From assembly GCA_000721275.1 (NCBI GenBank), contig JOFO01000029.1:17672-81671 (forward strand): a DNA stretch of 64,000 nucleotides, in the 5' to 3' direction. Positions 36,311-44,606 of this stretch are shown one piece after another; within the stretch, counting starts at the first letter, position 1, and each line of letters opens with the position of its first letter. The stretch comes from Microtetraspora glauca (lineage in GTDB: Bacteria > Actinomycetota > Actinomycetes > Streptomycetales > Streptomycetaceae). The notes under the pieces are model-generated. The model was not told the DNA's origin. It saw only the letters and a list, made by a program, of their open reading frames with translations, and did no database searches. Both the position numbers and the translations under genes were made by a program.

Positions 36311-37729
36311 ATGAACAGCTCCCCCCGCCCCACCGCCGCCGAGGACGACTTCGCGCAGCACGCCGGTGCCACGCCGGCCCTCCCCGCCGTCGCCTCCTTC
36401 GACGAGCTCGGGCTGCCCGCCGAGGTGCGGGAGCTGCTCACCGCGCAGGGAGTCGTCACCCCGTTCCCGATCCAGGCGGCGACCCTGCCGAACGCCCTCG
36501 CCGGGCGGGACGTCCTCGGCCGCGGCCGGACCGGCTCCGGCAAGACGCTCGCCTTCGGCCTGCCGCTCCTCGTGCGCCTCGCCGGGAGCCGCGCGGAGGC
36601 CCGCAAGCCCCGCGCCCTGGTCCTGGTCCCCACCCGTGAACTGGCCCAGCAGGTCACCGACGCCCTCGCGCCGTTCGCCGGGGCGCTGGGCCTGCGGCTG
36701 GCCACCGTGGTCGGCGGCATGTCGATCGGCCGGCAGGCCACGGCGCTGCGCGACGGCGCCGAGGTCGTGATCGCCACCCCCGGCCGCCTGCTGGACCTCG
36801 TCGCCCGCAAGGACGCCCGGCTCGACCGGGTGGAGATCACCGTCCTCGACGAGGCCGACCAGATGGCCGACCTGGGCTTCACCGACCAGGTCACCGCCCT
36901 CCTCGACCTGGTGCGGGAAGGGGGCCAGCGGCTGCTGTTCTCCGCCACCCTCGACCGGAACGTCGACCTCCTCGTCACGCGCTACCTCCACGACCCGGTC
37001 GTCCACTCGGTCGACCCCTCGGCCGCCTCCGTCGACGGCATGGAGCACCTGGTCCTCCAGGTGCACGGCGCCGACAAGTTCGCCACCGCCACCGAGATCG
37101 CCGCCCGGGACGGGCGCACGATCATGTTCCTGTCCACCAAGGCGTCCGTCGACCGCTTCACCGCGCACCTGCGCGGCAGCGGCGTCCGGGCCGCCGCCCT
37201 GCACGGCGACAAGTCCCAGCCGCTGCGCACCCGCACCCTGGAGCGCTTCCGCGGCGGCGAGGTGACCGTCCTGGTGGCCACGAACGTGGCCGCCCGCGGC
37301 ATCCACGTCGACGAGATCGACCTCGTCGTGAACGTCGACCCGCCCGCCGACCACAAGGACTACCTGCACCGCGGCGGACGCACCGCCCGCGCCGGCGGCT
37401 CCGGCACCGTCGTCACCCTGGTCCTGCCCGACCAGCGCAAGGACGTGCTCCGGCTGATGGCGGACGCGGGGCTCCGGCCCCGGGTCACCCAGGTCCGCTC
37501 CGGCGAGGCGGAGCTGACCCGCCTCACCGGCGCCAGGGCGCCGTCCGGCGTCCCCGTCGACGGTGCCGCCCCCAGTGGCGAGCGCCCGAAGCGCGGCGGC
37601 GCCCAGTTCCGCGGCATCGGCACCGTCCCCGGCAAGCCCGGCCGGGCGAAGAACGAGTCCCGCCGCTCCGCCGAGGAGCGCAAGCTCGCCGAGGCCCGCA
37701 GGGCCGCCCGCGTCCGCCGGGGCCGCTGA
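36311..37729 (+). CDS. DEAD-box RNA helicase
   Basis: A 472-residue RNA helicase with all blocks: Q motif (TPFPIQAATLPNALAG), GRTGSGKT, PTRELAQQ, DEAD (VLDEADQMADLGF), SAT and GGRTARAG. A basic Arg/Lys tail after residue 400 is typical of RNA binding. The ATG at 36311 has GACAAT seven bases upstream. No operon partner. Confidence 0.95.
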   Translation: MNSSPRPTAAEDDFAQHAGATPALPAVASFDELGLPAEVRELLTAQGVVTPFPIQAATLPNALAGRDVLGRGRTGSGKTLAFGLPLLVRLAGSRAEARKPRALVLVPTRELAQQVTDALAPFAGALGLRLATVVGGMSIGRQATALRDGAEVVIATPGRLLDLVARKDARLDRVEITVLDEADQMADLGFTDQVTALLDLVREGGQRLLFSATLDRNVDLLVTRYLHDPVVHSVDPSAASVDGMEHLVLQVHGADKFATATEIAARDGRTIMFLSTKASVDRFTAHLRGSGVRAAALHGDKSQPLRTRTLERFRGGEVTVLVATNVAARGIHVDEIDLVVNVDPPADHKDYLHRGGRTARAGGSGTVVTLVLPDQRKDVLRLMADAGLRPRVTQVRSGEAELTRLTGARAPSGVPVDGAAPSGERPKRGGAQFRGIGTVPGKPGRAKNESRRSAEERKLAEARRAARVRRGR

Positions 37730-37841
37730 CCCCCGCGTACCCGTCCGGCTCCCTCCCCTCGCTCCCCTCCCGCCTCCCTCACGCTCCCCGAAATCCGACC
37801 CGGCGCCGTGCCGGAACCGCGGAGATGAGAGGGTCGGGCGA

Positions 37842-39116
37842 GTGAGTGAGACACCGACGAACACCCTGCAATACCGAGTCGACGGGCCCGACGACGCGCC
37901 CGTCCTGGTCCTGGGCCCCTCGTTGGGCACCACCTTCCACATGTGGGACCGGCAGATCCCGGAGCTGACCCGGGACCGGCGGGTCGTCCGCTTCGACCTG
38001 CCCGGGCACGGCGGCGCCCCGGCGCAGCCGTTCACCTCCGTCGCGGAGCTCGGCGACCGGCTGCTCGCCACCCTCGACGGCCTCGGCGTCCAGCGGTTCG
38101 GCTACGCCGGCTGCTCGCTCGGCGGCGCCGTCGGCCTCGACCTGGCGCTGCGCGCCCCGCACCGGGTCGCCGCGCTGGCGCTGGTGGCGACGGCGCCGCG
38201 GTTCGGCACCGCCGACGAGTGGCGGCAGCGCGGCGTGGTGGTCCGCGCCAACGGCCTGGAGCCGATGGCCCGCACCGCGCCCGAGCAGTGGTTCACGCCG
38301 CTCTTCGCCGCGAACCAGCCCGCCATCGTCGACTGGGCCGTCCAGATGGTGCGGACCACCGACGCCGCCTGCTACGTCGCCGCCTGCGAGGCGCTGGCGG
38401 TGTTCGACGTCCGGGCCGCCCTCGGCTCCATCGGTGTGCCCGCGCTGGTCCTGGTCGGATCCGAGGACCGGGTGACCGGCCCCGCCGAGGCCCGTACCCT
38501 CGTCGCCGGCATCGCCGACGCCAAGCTGGCCGTCGTCCCGGGCGCCTCCCACCTCGCCCCCGTCGAGCAGCCGGCCGCCGTCACCGACCTGCTCCTGGAG
38601 CACTTCGCCGCGGCCGCCCTGGAGACCAGCGGCACCCTCGCCGTGCCGCCGCCGGTCCCGCCCGCGCCCCCCGCCCCGGCCGAGGCGCCCGCGCCTGCCG
38701 CGCCGGCGGCCGAGGACGGCGCGGAGGCCCCGGCGGGCCGCCCCGACCCGTACGAGAAGGGGCTCGGGCTGCGCCGCGAGATCCTGGGCGACGCCCACGT
38801 CGACCGGGCGCTCGCCGACGCGGACGCGGCCGACTTCCAGGAGCTCGTCACCCGCTACGCGTGGGGCGAGGTCTGGGCCCGCGACGGCCTCGACCGGCGC
38901 ACCCGCAGCGTCGTCACCCTGACGGCGCTCGTCGCCGGCGGGCACCGGGAGGCGCTCGCCGACCACACCCGCGCCGCCCTCCGCAACGGCCTGTCGCCCG
39001 CCGAGATCCGCGAGATCGTGCTGCACACCGCCGTCTACTGCGGCCTGCCGGCCGCCGAGACCGCGCTCGCCACGGTGGGCCGCGTGATCACCGAGGAGAC
39101 GACGCCGCCGGTGTAG
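37842..39116 (+). CDS. Fused 3-oxoadipate enol-lactonase / 4-carboxymuconolactone decarboxylase
   Basis: A PcaD-PcaC fusion (PcaL-like), about 424 residues, for two consecutive steps of the protocatechuate branch. The N-terminal alpha/beta hydrolase has GPSLGTTFHMWD, nucleophile GCSLGG and late His in GASHLAPVEQP. A Pro/Ala linker (about residues 265-305) leads to the decarboxylase domain with TLTALVAGGHREAL and LHTAVYCGLPAAETA. No other pca gene lies next to it, so it is an orphan here. GTG 37842 has GAGGGT seven bases upstream. Confidence 0.9.
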   Translation: MSETPTNTLQYRVDGPDDAPVLVLGPSLGTTFHMWDRQIPELTRDRRVVRFDLPGHGGAPAQPFTSVAELGDRLLATLDGLGVQRFGYAGCSLGGAVGLDLALRAPHRVAALALVATAPRFGTADEWRQRGVVVRANGLEPMARTAPEQWFTPLFAANQPAIVDWAVQMVRTTDAACYVAACEALAVFDVRAALGSIGVPALVLVGSEDRVTGPAEARTLVAGIADAKLAVVPGASHLAPVEQPAAVTDLLLEHFAAAALETSGTLAVPPPVPPAPPAPAEAPAPAAPAAEDGAEAPAGRPDPYEKGLGLRREILGDAHVDRALADADAADFQELVTRYAWGEVWARDGLDRRTRSVVTLTALVAGGHREALADHTRAALRNGLSPAEIREIVLHTAVYCGLPAAETALATVGRVITEETTPPV

Positions 39117-39154
39117 CGGGCGTCCTCGCCCGGGCCGGGCCCGCACGCCCGGCG

Positions 39155-39160
39155 TAGGGT
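39155..39160 (+). promoter_or_regulatory. -10 box TAGGGT of the MBL gene
   Basis: Seven bases before GTG 39168. It decides the start: an earlier GTG at 39159 falls inside the hexamer. Confidence 0.6.
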
Positions 39161-39167
39161 GAAGGCC

Positions 39168-39800
39168 GTGAAGCTGACGAAGAAGTCCCACGCCTGCGTC
39201 CGGCTGGAGAAGGACGGGCGGACGCTCGTCCTCGACCCCGGCGCGTTCACGGAGGAGGACGCGGTGCGCGGCGCTGACGCGCTCCTCGTCACCCACGAGC
39301 ACCCGGACCACTTCGACGAGGGGCGGCTCCGGGCCGCCCTCGACGCCGACCCGGCCGTCGAGCTGTGGACCCTGCGCAGCGTCGCCGACCAGCTGGCCGC
39401 CGCCTACCCCGGCCGCGTCCACACGGTCGGCGACGGCGACACGTTCACCGCCGCCGGCTTCGACGTCGAGGTCCACGGCGAGCTGCACGCGGTGATCCAC
39501 CCGGACATCCCCCGGATCACCAACGTCGGCTTCCTCGTCGACGGCGCCGTCTTCCATCCCGGGGACGCCCTCACCGTCCCCGGCCGGCCGGTGGACACCC
39601 TGCTGCTGCCGGTGATGGCGCCGTGGAACAAGATCTCCGAGGTGATCGACTACGTCCGCGAGGTGAAGCCGCGCCGGGCGTACGACATCCACGACGCGCT
39701 GCTCACCGACCTGGCCCGGCCGATCTACGACTGGCAGATCGGCGGCCTCGGCGGCACCGACCACCGGCGGCTCGCCCCCGGGGCCTCCGCCGACCTCTGA
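39168..39800 (+). CDS. MBL-fold metallo-hydrolase
   Basis: A 210-residue UlaG-like metallo-beta-lactamase-fold protein. The zinc motif HEHPDH (VTHEHPDHFDE) is complete, with later metal-binding His/Asp in HPGD and DIHDALLTD. Substrate unknown. It appears to be a single, leaderless gene. Confidence 0.88.
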   Translation: MKLTKKSHACVRLEKDGRTLVLDPGAFTEEDAVRGADALLVTHEHPDHFDEGRLRAALDADPAVELWTLRSVADQLAAAYPGRVHTVGDGDTFTAAGFDVEVHGELHAVIHPDIPRITNVGFLVDGAVFHPGDALTVPGRPVDTLLLPVMAPWNKISEVIDYVREVKPRRAYDIHDALLTDLARPIYDWQIGGLGGTDHRRLAPGASADL

Positions 39801-39868
39801 GCCCCGGCGCCGGCGAGGCTCCGGGGCTCCGGGGGAGCGGGCTCCGGGCCGCTGTCGGTGCCCGCCAG

Positions 39869-39874
39869 TAGGCT
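39869..39874 (+). promoter_or_regulatory. -10 box TAGGCT of xthA
   Basis: Seven bases before ATG 39882; leaderless start. Confidence 0.6.
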
Positions 39875-39881
39875 GGTCGGC

Positions 39882-40661
39882 ATGCGCATCGCCACCTGGA
39901 ACGTCAATTCGATCACCGCCCGGCTGCCCCGGCTGCTGGCCTGGCTGGAGAGCAGCGGCACCGACGTGCTCTGCATCCAGGAGACCAAGTGCACCGCCGA
40001 GCAGTTCCCCGCCGAGGAGCTGCGCGCCCTCGGCTACGAGTCGGTGGTCAACGCCACCGGGAGGTGGAACGGCGTCGCCCTGCTCTCCCGCGTCGGCTTC
40101 GAGGACGTCGTCACCGGCCTGCCCGGCGGACCCGAGTACGACCTGGTGCAGGAGCCCCGGGCGATCTCCGCCACCTGCGGCCCGGTCCGCGTCTGGTCGG
40201 TCTACGTGCCGAACGGCCGGGAGGTCGCCCACGAGCACTACGCGTACAAGCTGCGCTGGCTGGAGGCGCTGAAGGCGGCCGTCGCCGGCGACGCGGCCGG
40301 CGACCGCCCGTTCGCCGTGCTCGGCGACTACAACATCGCCCCGACCGACGACGACGTCTGGGACGTCTCCCTCTTCGAGGGCGCCACCCACGTCACCGAG
40401 CCCGAGCGCGCGGCCCTCGCCGGCCTGCGCGAGACCGGCCTCACCGACGTCGTCCCGCGCCCGCTCAAGTACGACCACCCGTACACGTACTGGGACTACC
40501 GCCAGCTCGCCTTCCCGAAGAACAAGGGCATGCGCATCGACCTGGTCTACGGCAACAAGCCCTTCGCCGAGGCCGTGAAGGACAGCTACGTGGACCGCGA
40601 GGAGCGCAAGGGCAAGGGCGCCTCCGACCACGCCCCGGTCGTCGTCGACCTCGACCTCTGA
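39882..40661 (+). CDS. xthA: Exodeoxyribonuclease III
   Basis: A 259-residue AP endonuclease/exonuclease of the EEP family. It shows IATWNVNSITARLPRLL, the metal-binding Glu in CIQETKC, LGDYNIAPTDDDVW, and the final SDHAPVV with catalytic Asp/His. Role: repair of abasic sites. The ATG is fixed by the promoter seven bases upstream. Confidence 0.95.
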   Translation: MRIATWNVNSITARLPRLLAWLESSGTDVLCIQETKCTAEQFPAEELRALGYESVVNATGRWNGVALLSRVGFEDVVTGLPGGPEYDLVQEPRAISATCGPVRVWSVYVPNGREVAHEHYAYKLRWLEALKAAVAGDAAGDRPFAVLGDYNIAPTDDDVWDVSLFEGATHVTEPERAALAGLRETGLTDVVPRPLKYDHPYTYWDYRQLAFPKNKGMRIDLVYGNKPFAEAVKDSYVDREERKGKGASDHAPVVVDLDL

Positions 40662-40744
40662 CCGCGGTGACCTGCGCGGGCGCTCCATAACGATCTCAGC
40701 GTGCCGGGTGGTGGACCGGCGGGTGACGATGCGACGCTGTTCCG

Positions 40745-41182
40745 ATGAACATCCCGTTTCTCGACCACTGGCGCAAGCGGCACGAGCCCGACCCGTCCCC
40801 GCTGGCCGCGGCCTTCGACCGTGACCCCGAGGGCGTGGCGGAACTGCTCGCCGAGTGCGAGCTGCTCCGCGCCCGGGTCGAAGGGGCGGGCGTGGCGCTC
40901 GACGACTCCCCGCGCTCCCTGGAGGAGCTGGACCAGCTCCCGCCGCGCTGGCGCGACGACGCCGAGGAACTGCCCTGGTTCGGCAACGACGCCGGGCTGT
41001 ACCTCGGCACCGTCATCGTGCGGAACGTGCCGGGCGCCCGCTGGCAGGTGTGGCCGAACGGCGGTCCGGTCGTCGTCCTGGAGTCCGGCCGCGAGGTCCC
41101 GGTCGTGGAGTACGGCGTCGAGTGGGCGATGAGCGGGGCGCCCGAGCTCTCCCAGGTGTACGCCGAGGCCGCCGAGGAGTGA
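40745..41182 (+). CDS. DUF6278-like small protein
   Basis: A 145-residue soluble acidic protein. The N-terminus (MNIPFLDHWRKRHEPD) and WPNGGPVVVLESGREVPV match my memory of a Streptomyces family annotated DUF6278. No function known. GACGCT at 40733-40738, six bases before the ATG, may be a leaderless -10 box. Confidence 0.65.
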   Translation: MNIPFLDHWRKRHEPDPSPLAAAFDRDPEGVAELLAECELLRARVEGAGVALDDSPRSLEELDQLPPRWRDDAEELPWFGNDAGLYLGTVIVRNVPGARWQVWPNGGPVVVLESGREVPVVEYGVEWAMSGAPELSQVYAEAAEE

Positions 41183-41215
41183 CACCCGGCGGCAGCCGCC
41201 CCCGCTCACCCGGTT

Positions 41216-41229
41216 GCCGTAAATACGGC
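41216..41229. promoter_or_regulatory. Palindrome upstream of gluABCD
   Basis: GCCGTA-AA-TACGGC lies in an unusually AT-rich stretch 119 bases before gluA; a candidate operator. Confidence 0.45.
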
Positions 41230-41347
41230 TAATCGCGACTTCGTCCGTTTCGGGCGTGTCGGGTGTGAAGTCCCTTTTCCCGGCGGTAGTTTGCGCTGTC
41301 TCGACACACCGCAACGGCACACCGCTGGGAATGGGGCAGGGCAGCGC

Positions 41348-42091
41348 ATGACCGTCGATCCACTGATCGAACTGCGTGGCGTCAACAAGCACTACGGCAC
41401 GCTGCACGTCCTCCAGGGCATCGACCTCACCGTCGGCCGCGGTGAGGTCGTCGTCGTCATCGGCCCCTCGGGCTCCGGCAAGTCCACCCTCTGCCGGGCC
41501 ATGAACCGGCTGGAGACCATCGAGTCAGGCGAGATCCGCATCGACGGCCGGCCCCTCCCCGAGGAGGGCAAGGACCTCGCCCGGCTCCGCGCCGACGTCG
41601 GCATGGTCTTCCAGTCCTTCAACCTCTTCGCGCACAAGACCGTCCTCGCCAACGTCTCCCTCGCCCCGATGAAGGTCCGCCGCCGGAAGCGCGAGGAGGC
41701 CGACCGGCGCTCCCGGGAACTGCTCGACCGGGTCGGCCTCGCCGCCCACGCCGACAAGTACCCGGCGCAGCTCTCCGGCGGCCAGCAGCAGCGCGTCGCC
41801 ATCGCCCGCGCCCTCGCCATGGACCCCAAGGCGCTCCTCTTCGACGAGCCGACCTCCGCCCTCGACCCCGAGATGATCAACGAGGTCCTGGAGGTCATGC
41901 AGCAACTCGCCCGCGAGGGCATGACGATGGTCGTCGTCACCCACGAGATGGGCTTCGCCCGCTCCGCCGCCAACCGCGTCGTCTTCATGGCCGACGGGCG
42001 GATCCTGGAGGACCGCGCCCCCGAGGAGTTCTTCACCGCCCCGCGCAGCGAGCGCGCCAAGGACTTCCTCTCCAAGATCCTCTCGCACTGA
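41348..42091 (+). CDS. gluA: Glutamate ABC transporter ATP-binding protein
   Basis: A 247-residue polar amino acid transport ATPase with GPSGSGKSTLCRAMNRLE, VFQSFNLFAHKTVL, LSGGQQQRVAIARAL, LLFDEPTSALDPEM and VTHEMGFAR. It has the length and internal wording of the Corynebacterium/Streptomyces GluA family. GGGCAGGG lies before the ATG at 41348. First gene of the gluABCD operon. Confidence 0.93.
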   Translation: MTVDPLIELRGVNKHYGTLHVLQGIDLTVGRGEVVVVIGPSGSGKSTLCRAMNRLETIESGEIRIDGRPLPEEGKDLARLRADVGMVFQSFNLFAHKTVLANVSLAPMKVRRRKREEADRRSRELLDRVGLAAHADKYPAQLSGGQQQRVAIARALAMDPKALLFDEPTSALDPEMINEVLEVMQQLAREGMTMVVVTHEMGFARSAANRVVFMADGRILEDRAPEEFFTAPRSERAKDFLSKILSH

Positions 42092-42105
42092 CCGGGGTGG
42101 GAACC

Positions 42106-43029
42106 ATGCAGCGCACGCACCGACGCCCGGGCACCCTCGCCCTGCTGCTCGCCGTCGCCGGCCTCCTGCTGGCCGGCTGCGGCCGGCCCGGCAGTCCGCC
42201 CGTCAAGGGCCCGCAGCCCGACCAGCTCCCCGTCTACCAGGTCCGGTCCGGCTTCACCCTGCCGGACTCGGCCACCTGGAACCGGGCCAAGAAACGCGGG
42301 CGGCTGATCGTCGGCGCCAAGGAGGACCAGCCGTACCTCGGCGAGAAGGACCCGGCCACCGGCCGCTACTCCGGCTTCGACATCGAGATCGCCAAGATGG
42401 TGGCCGCGTCCCTGGGCTTCGACCCGGCGACCGGCGTCGAGTTCCGCACCATCGCCTCCGCCAACCGCGAGACCGCCCTCCAGAACGGTCAGATCGACTA
42501 CTACGTCGGCACCTACACCATCAACGACAAGCGCAAGCAGCTCGTCGGCTTCGCCGGCCCCTACTACCAGGCCGGCCAGTCGCTCCTCGTCCGCACCGAC
42601 GAGGAGGACATCCGCGGCCCGGCGGACCTCGACGGCAAGCGCGTCTGCTCCGCCGCCGGCTCCACCCCCTACCAGCGCATCCAGCAGGAATACCCGAAGG
42701 CCGAACTCGTCGCCTACGACACGTACTCGATCTGCGTCGACAACCTCCTCACCTACCAGGTCGACGCCGTCACCACCGACGACACCATCCTCATGGGCTA
42801 CGCCGCCAAGGTCCCCGACGAACTGAAGCTCGCCGGGAAGCCGTTCTCGAAGGAGCCGTACGGGATCGGCGTGCCGCGCGGCGACACCGCGCTCCGGTTC
42901 GCCCTCGACGACGCCGTCGCCGCGCACCAGAGGAACGGCGACTGGAAGAAGGCGTACGACGCGACCCTCGGCCTCTCCGGCGTCCCCGCCCCGGCGCCGC
43001 CGCCCATCGACCGCTACCCGTCCGACTGA
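42106..43029 (+). CDS. gluB: Glutamate-binding lipoprotein
   Basis: A 307-residue solute-binding lipoprotein of the SBP_bac_3 family. The signal ends LLAGC. The fold shows GRLIVGAKEDQPYLGEKD, YSGFDIEIAKMVA, QIDYYVGTYTINDKRK, and CSAAGSTPYQ. GGTGGGAA precedes the ATG at 42106. It delivers glutamate (or a related acidic amino acid) to GluCD. Confidence 0.92.
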   Translation: MQRTHRRPGTLALLLAVAGLLLAGCGRPGSPPVKGPQPDQLPVYQVRSGFTLPDSATWNRAKKRGRLIVGAKEDQPYLGEKDPATGRYSGFDIEIAKMVAASLGFDPATGVEFRTIASANRETALQNGQIDYYVGTYTINDKRKQLVGFAGPYYQAGQSLLVRTDEEDIRGPADLDGKRVCSAAGSTPYQRIQQEYPKAELVAYDTYSICVDNLLTYQVDAVTTDDTILMGYAAKVPDELKLAGKPFSKEPYGIGVPRGDTALRFALDDAVAAHQRNGDWKKAYDATLGLSGVPAPAPPPIDRYPSD

Positions 43030-43046
43030 GGACCGCCACCGCTGAC

Positions 43047-43691
43047 ATGGACGTACTGACAGAGAACTTCTCGCTCTACGGCGAGGGTTTCCTCGGCACC
43101 CTCGAACTCACCGTCTACGCCTCGGCGCTCGCCCTCGTCCTGGGCTTCGTCATGGCCGCCTTCCGGGTCGCGCCCGTCGGATCCTTCCGGGTCTTCGGCA
43201 CGGTCTGGGTCACCGTCCTCCGCAACACCCCGCTCACCCTGCTCTTCTTCGCGGTGATGCTGGGGCTGCCCCGCTTCGGGATCGTGCTGCCCTTCGAGCT
43301 GTTCGCGGTCCTCGCCCTCGGCTGCTACACCTCGGCCTTCGTCTGCGAGGCGCTGCGCTCGGGCATCAACACCGTCCCGGTCGGGCAGGGCGAGGCTGCC
43401 CGCAGCCTCGGGATGAGCTTCACCCAGACCCTCGGCACGGTCGTCCTGCCGCAGGCGTTCCGCTCGGTGATCCCGCCGATCGGCTCCACCCTGATCGCCC
43501 TCGCCAAGAACTCCGCCATCGCCGGCGCCTTCAGCGTCACCGAACTCCTGGGCACCTACAAGACCTTGAGCGAACTCGGCTACAACATCATCTGGACCTT
43601 CGTCTGGATCGCCGTCGGCTACCTGATCATCACCCTCGCCATCAGCGCGCTCTTCCACGCGATGGAGAAGCGCTGGGGGGTCGCCCGATGA
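43047..43691 (+). CDS. gluC: Glutamate ABC transporter permease GluC
   Basis: A 214-residue permease of the HisM type with about five hydrophobic segments; the EAA-like loop EAARSLGMSFTQTLGTVVLPQAF is clear. It pairs with GluD; gene overlap is ATGA. Confidence 0.92.
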   Translation: MDVLTENFSLYGEGFLGTLELTVYASALALVLGFVMAAFRVAPVGSFRVFGTVWVTVLRNTPLTLLFFAVMLGLPRFGIVLPFELFAVLALGCYTSAFVCEALRSGINTVPVGQGEAARSLGMSFTQTLGTVVLPQAFRSVIPPIGSTLIALAKNSAIAGAFSVTELLGTYKTLSELGYNIIWTFVWIAVGYLIITLAISALFHAMEKRWGVAR

Positions 43692-44554
43692 GCCGTCCGC
43701 CGCAGGCCAGCGCCCTGTACGACCTCCCCGGCCCGCACGCCCGCCGCCGCCACCTCCTTTACGGCCTGGCCTCCACCGCCGTGATCCTCTGCATCGCCGC
43801 CTGGATCCTCTACCTCCTCTTCGACACCGGCCAGTTCACCGCCGTGAAGTGGCGGCCCTTCGTCTACGAGGGCATCCAGGAGCTGCTGCTCGAAGGGCTC
43901 GGCAACACCCTCAAGGCGTTCGCGCTCGCCGCCGTGCTGTCGCTGGCGCTCGGCGCGGTCCTCGCCACCGGACGGCTCTCCGACCACCGGCCGGTGCGCT
44001 GGATCGCCACCCTGCTGGTCGAGTTCTTCCGCGCCATGCCCGTACTGGTGATGATCTTCTTCATCTTCGTGGCGCTCAAGGTGCAGCCGCTGCCCGCGCT
44101 GGTCGCCGGACTCACCCTCTACAACGGCTCGGTGCTCGCCGAGGTCTTCCGGGCCGGCGTGCACGCCGTGCCGCGCGGGCAGGGCGAGGCCGCGTACGCC
44201 CTGGGCCTGCGCAAGACCCAGGTGATGACCTGGGTCCTGGTCCCGCAGGCGGTCCGCGCGATGCTGCCCGCCATCATCAGCCAGCTGGTGGTGGCGCTGA
44301 AGGACACCTCGCTCGGCTTCCTCATCACCTACGAGGAGTTCCTGCACGCGGGCAAGCTGATCGCCTCGAACCTGGACTACGACCTGCCGTTCATCCCGGT
44401 CGTCCTCGTCATCTCGCCGATCTACATCGGCCTGTGCATGCTGCTCTCCTGGTTCGCGACCTGGGTCGCGCGCCGGGAGCGCCGCGACCCCCGCACCAAG
44501 GGGGTGGACGTCGCTCCCGCCGCACCGGTGGTGACGCTGCCGGGCCGGGAGTGA
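43688..44554 (+). CDS. gluD: Glutamate ABC transporter permease GluD
   Basis: A 288-residue permease with an N-terminal cytoplasmic stretch, about five or six membrane helices and the coupling loop EAAYALGLRKTQVMTWVLVPQAV. Last gene of the operon; a hairpin follows. Confidence 0.92.
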   Translation: MSRPPQASALYDLPGPHARRRHLLYGLASTAVILCIAAWILYLLFDTGQFTAVKWRPFVYEGIQELLLEGLGNTLKAFALAAVLSLALGAVLATGRLSDHRPVRWIATLLVEFFRAMPVLVMIFFIFVALKVQPLPALVAGLTLYNGSVLAEVFRAGVHAVPRGQGEAAYALGLRKTQVMTWVLVPQAVRAMLPAIISQLVVALKDTSLGFLITYEEFLHAGKLIASNLDYDLPFIPVVLVISPIYIGLCMLLSWFATWVARRERRDPRTKGVDVAPAAPVVTLPGRE

Positions 44555-44562
44555 CCCCTCGA

Positions 44563-44582
44563 CAGGCCCCCGCACGGGCCTG
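44563..44582. terminator. Terminator after gluD
   Basis: CAGGCCC (44563-44569) pairs with GGGCCTG (44576-44582), 6-nt loop, between converging genes. Confidence 0.6.
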
Positions 44583-44606
44583 ACACCGGCCCGGCAGCAG
44601 CCGTGA

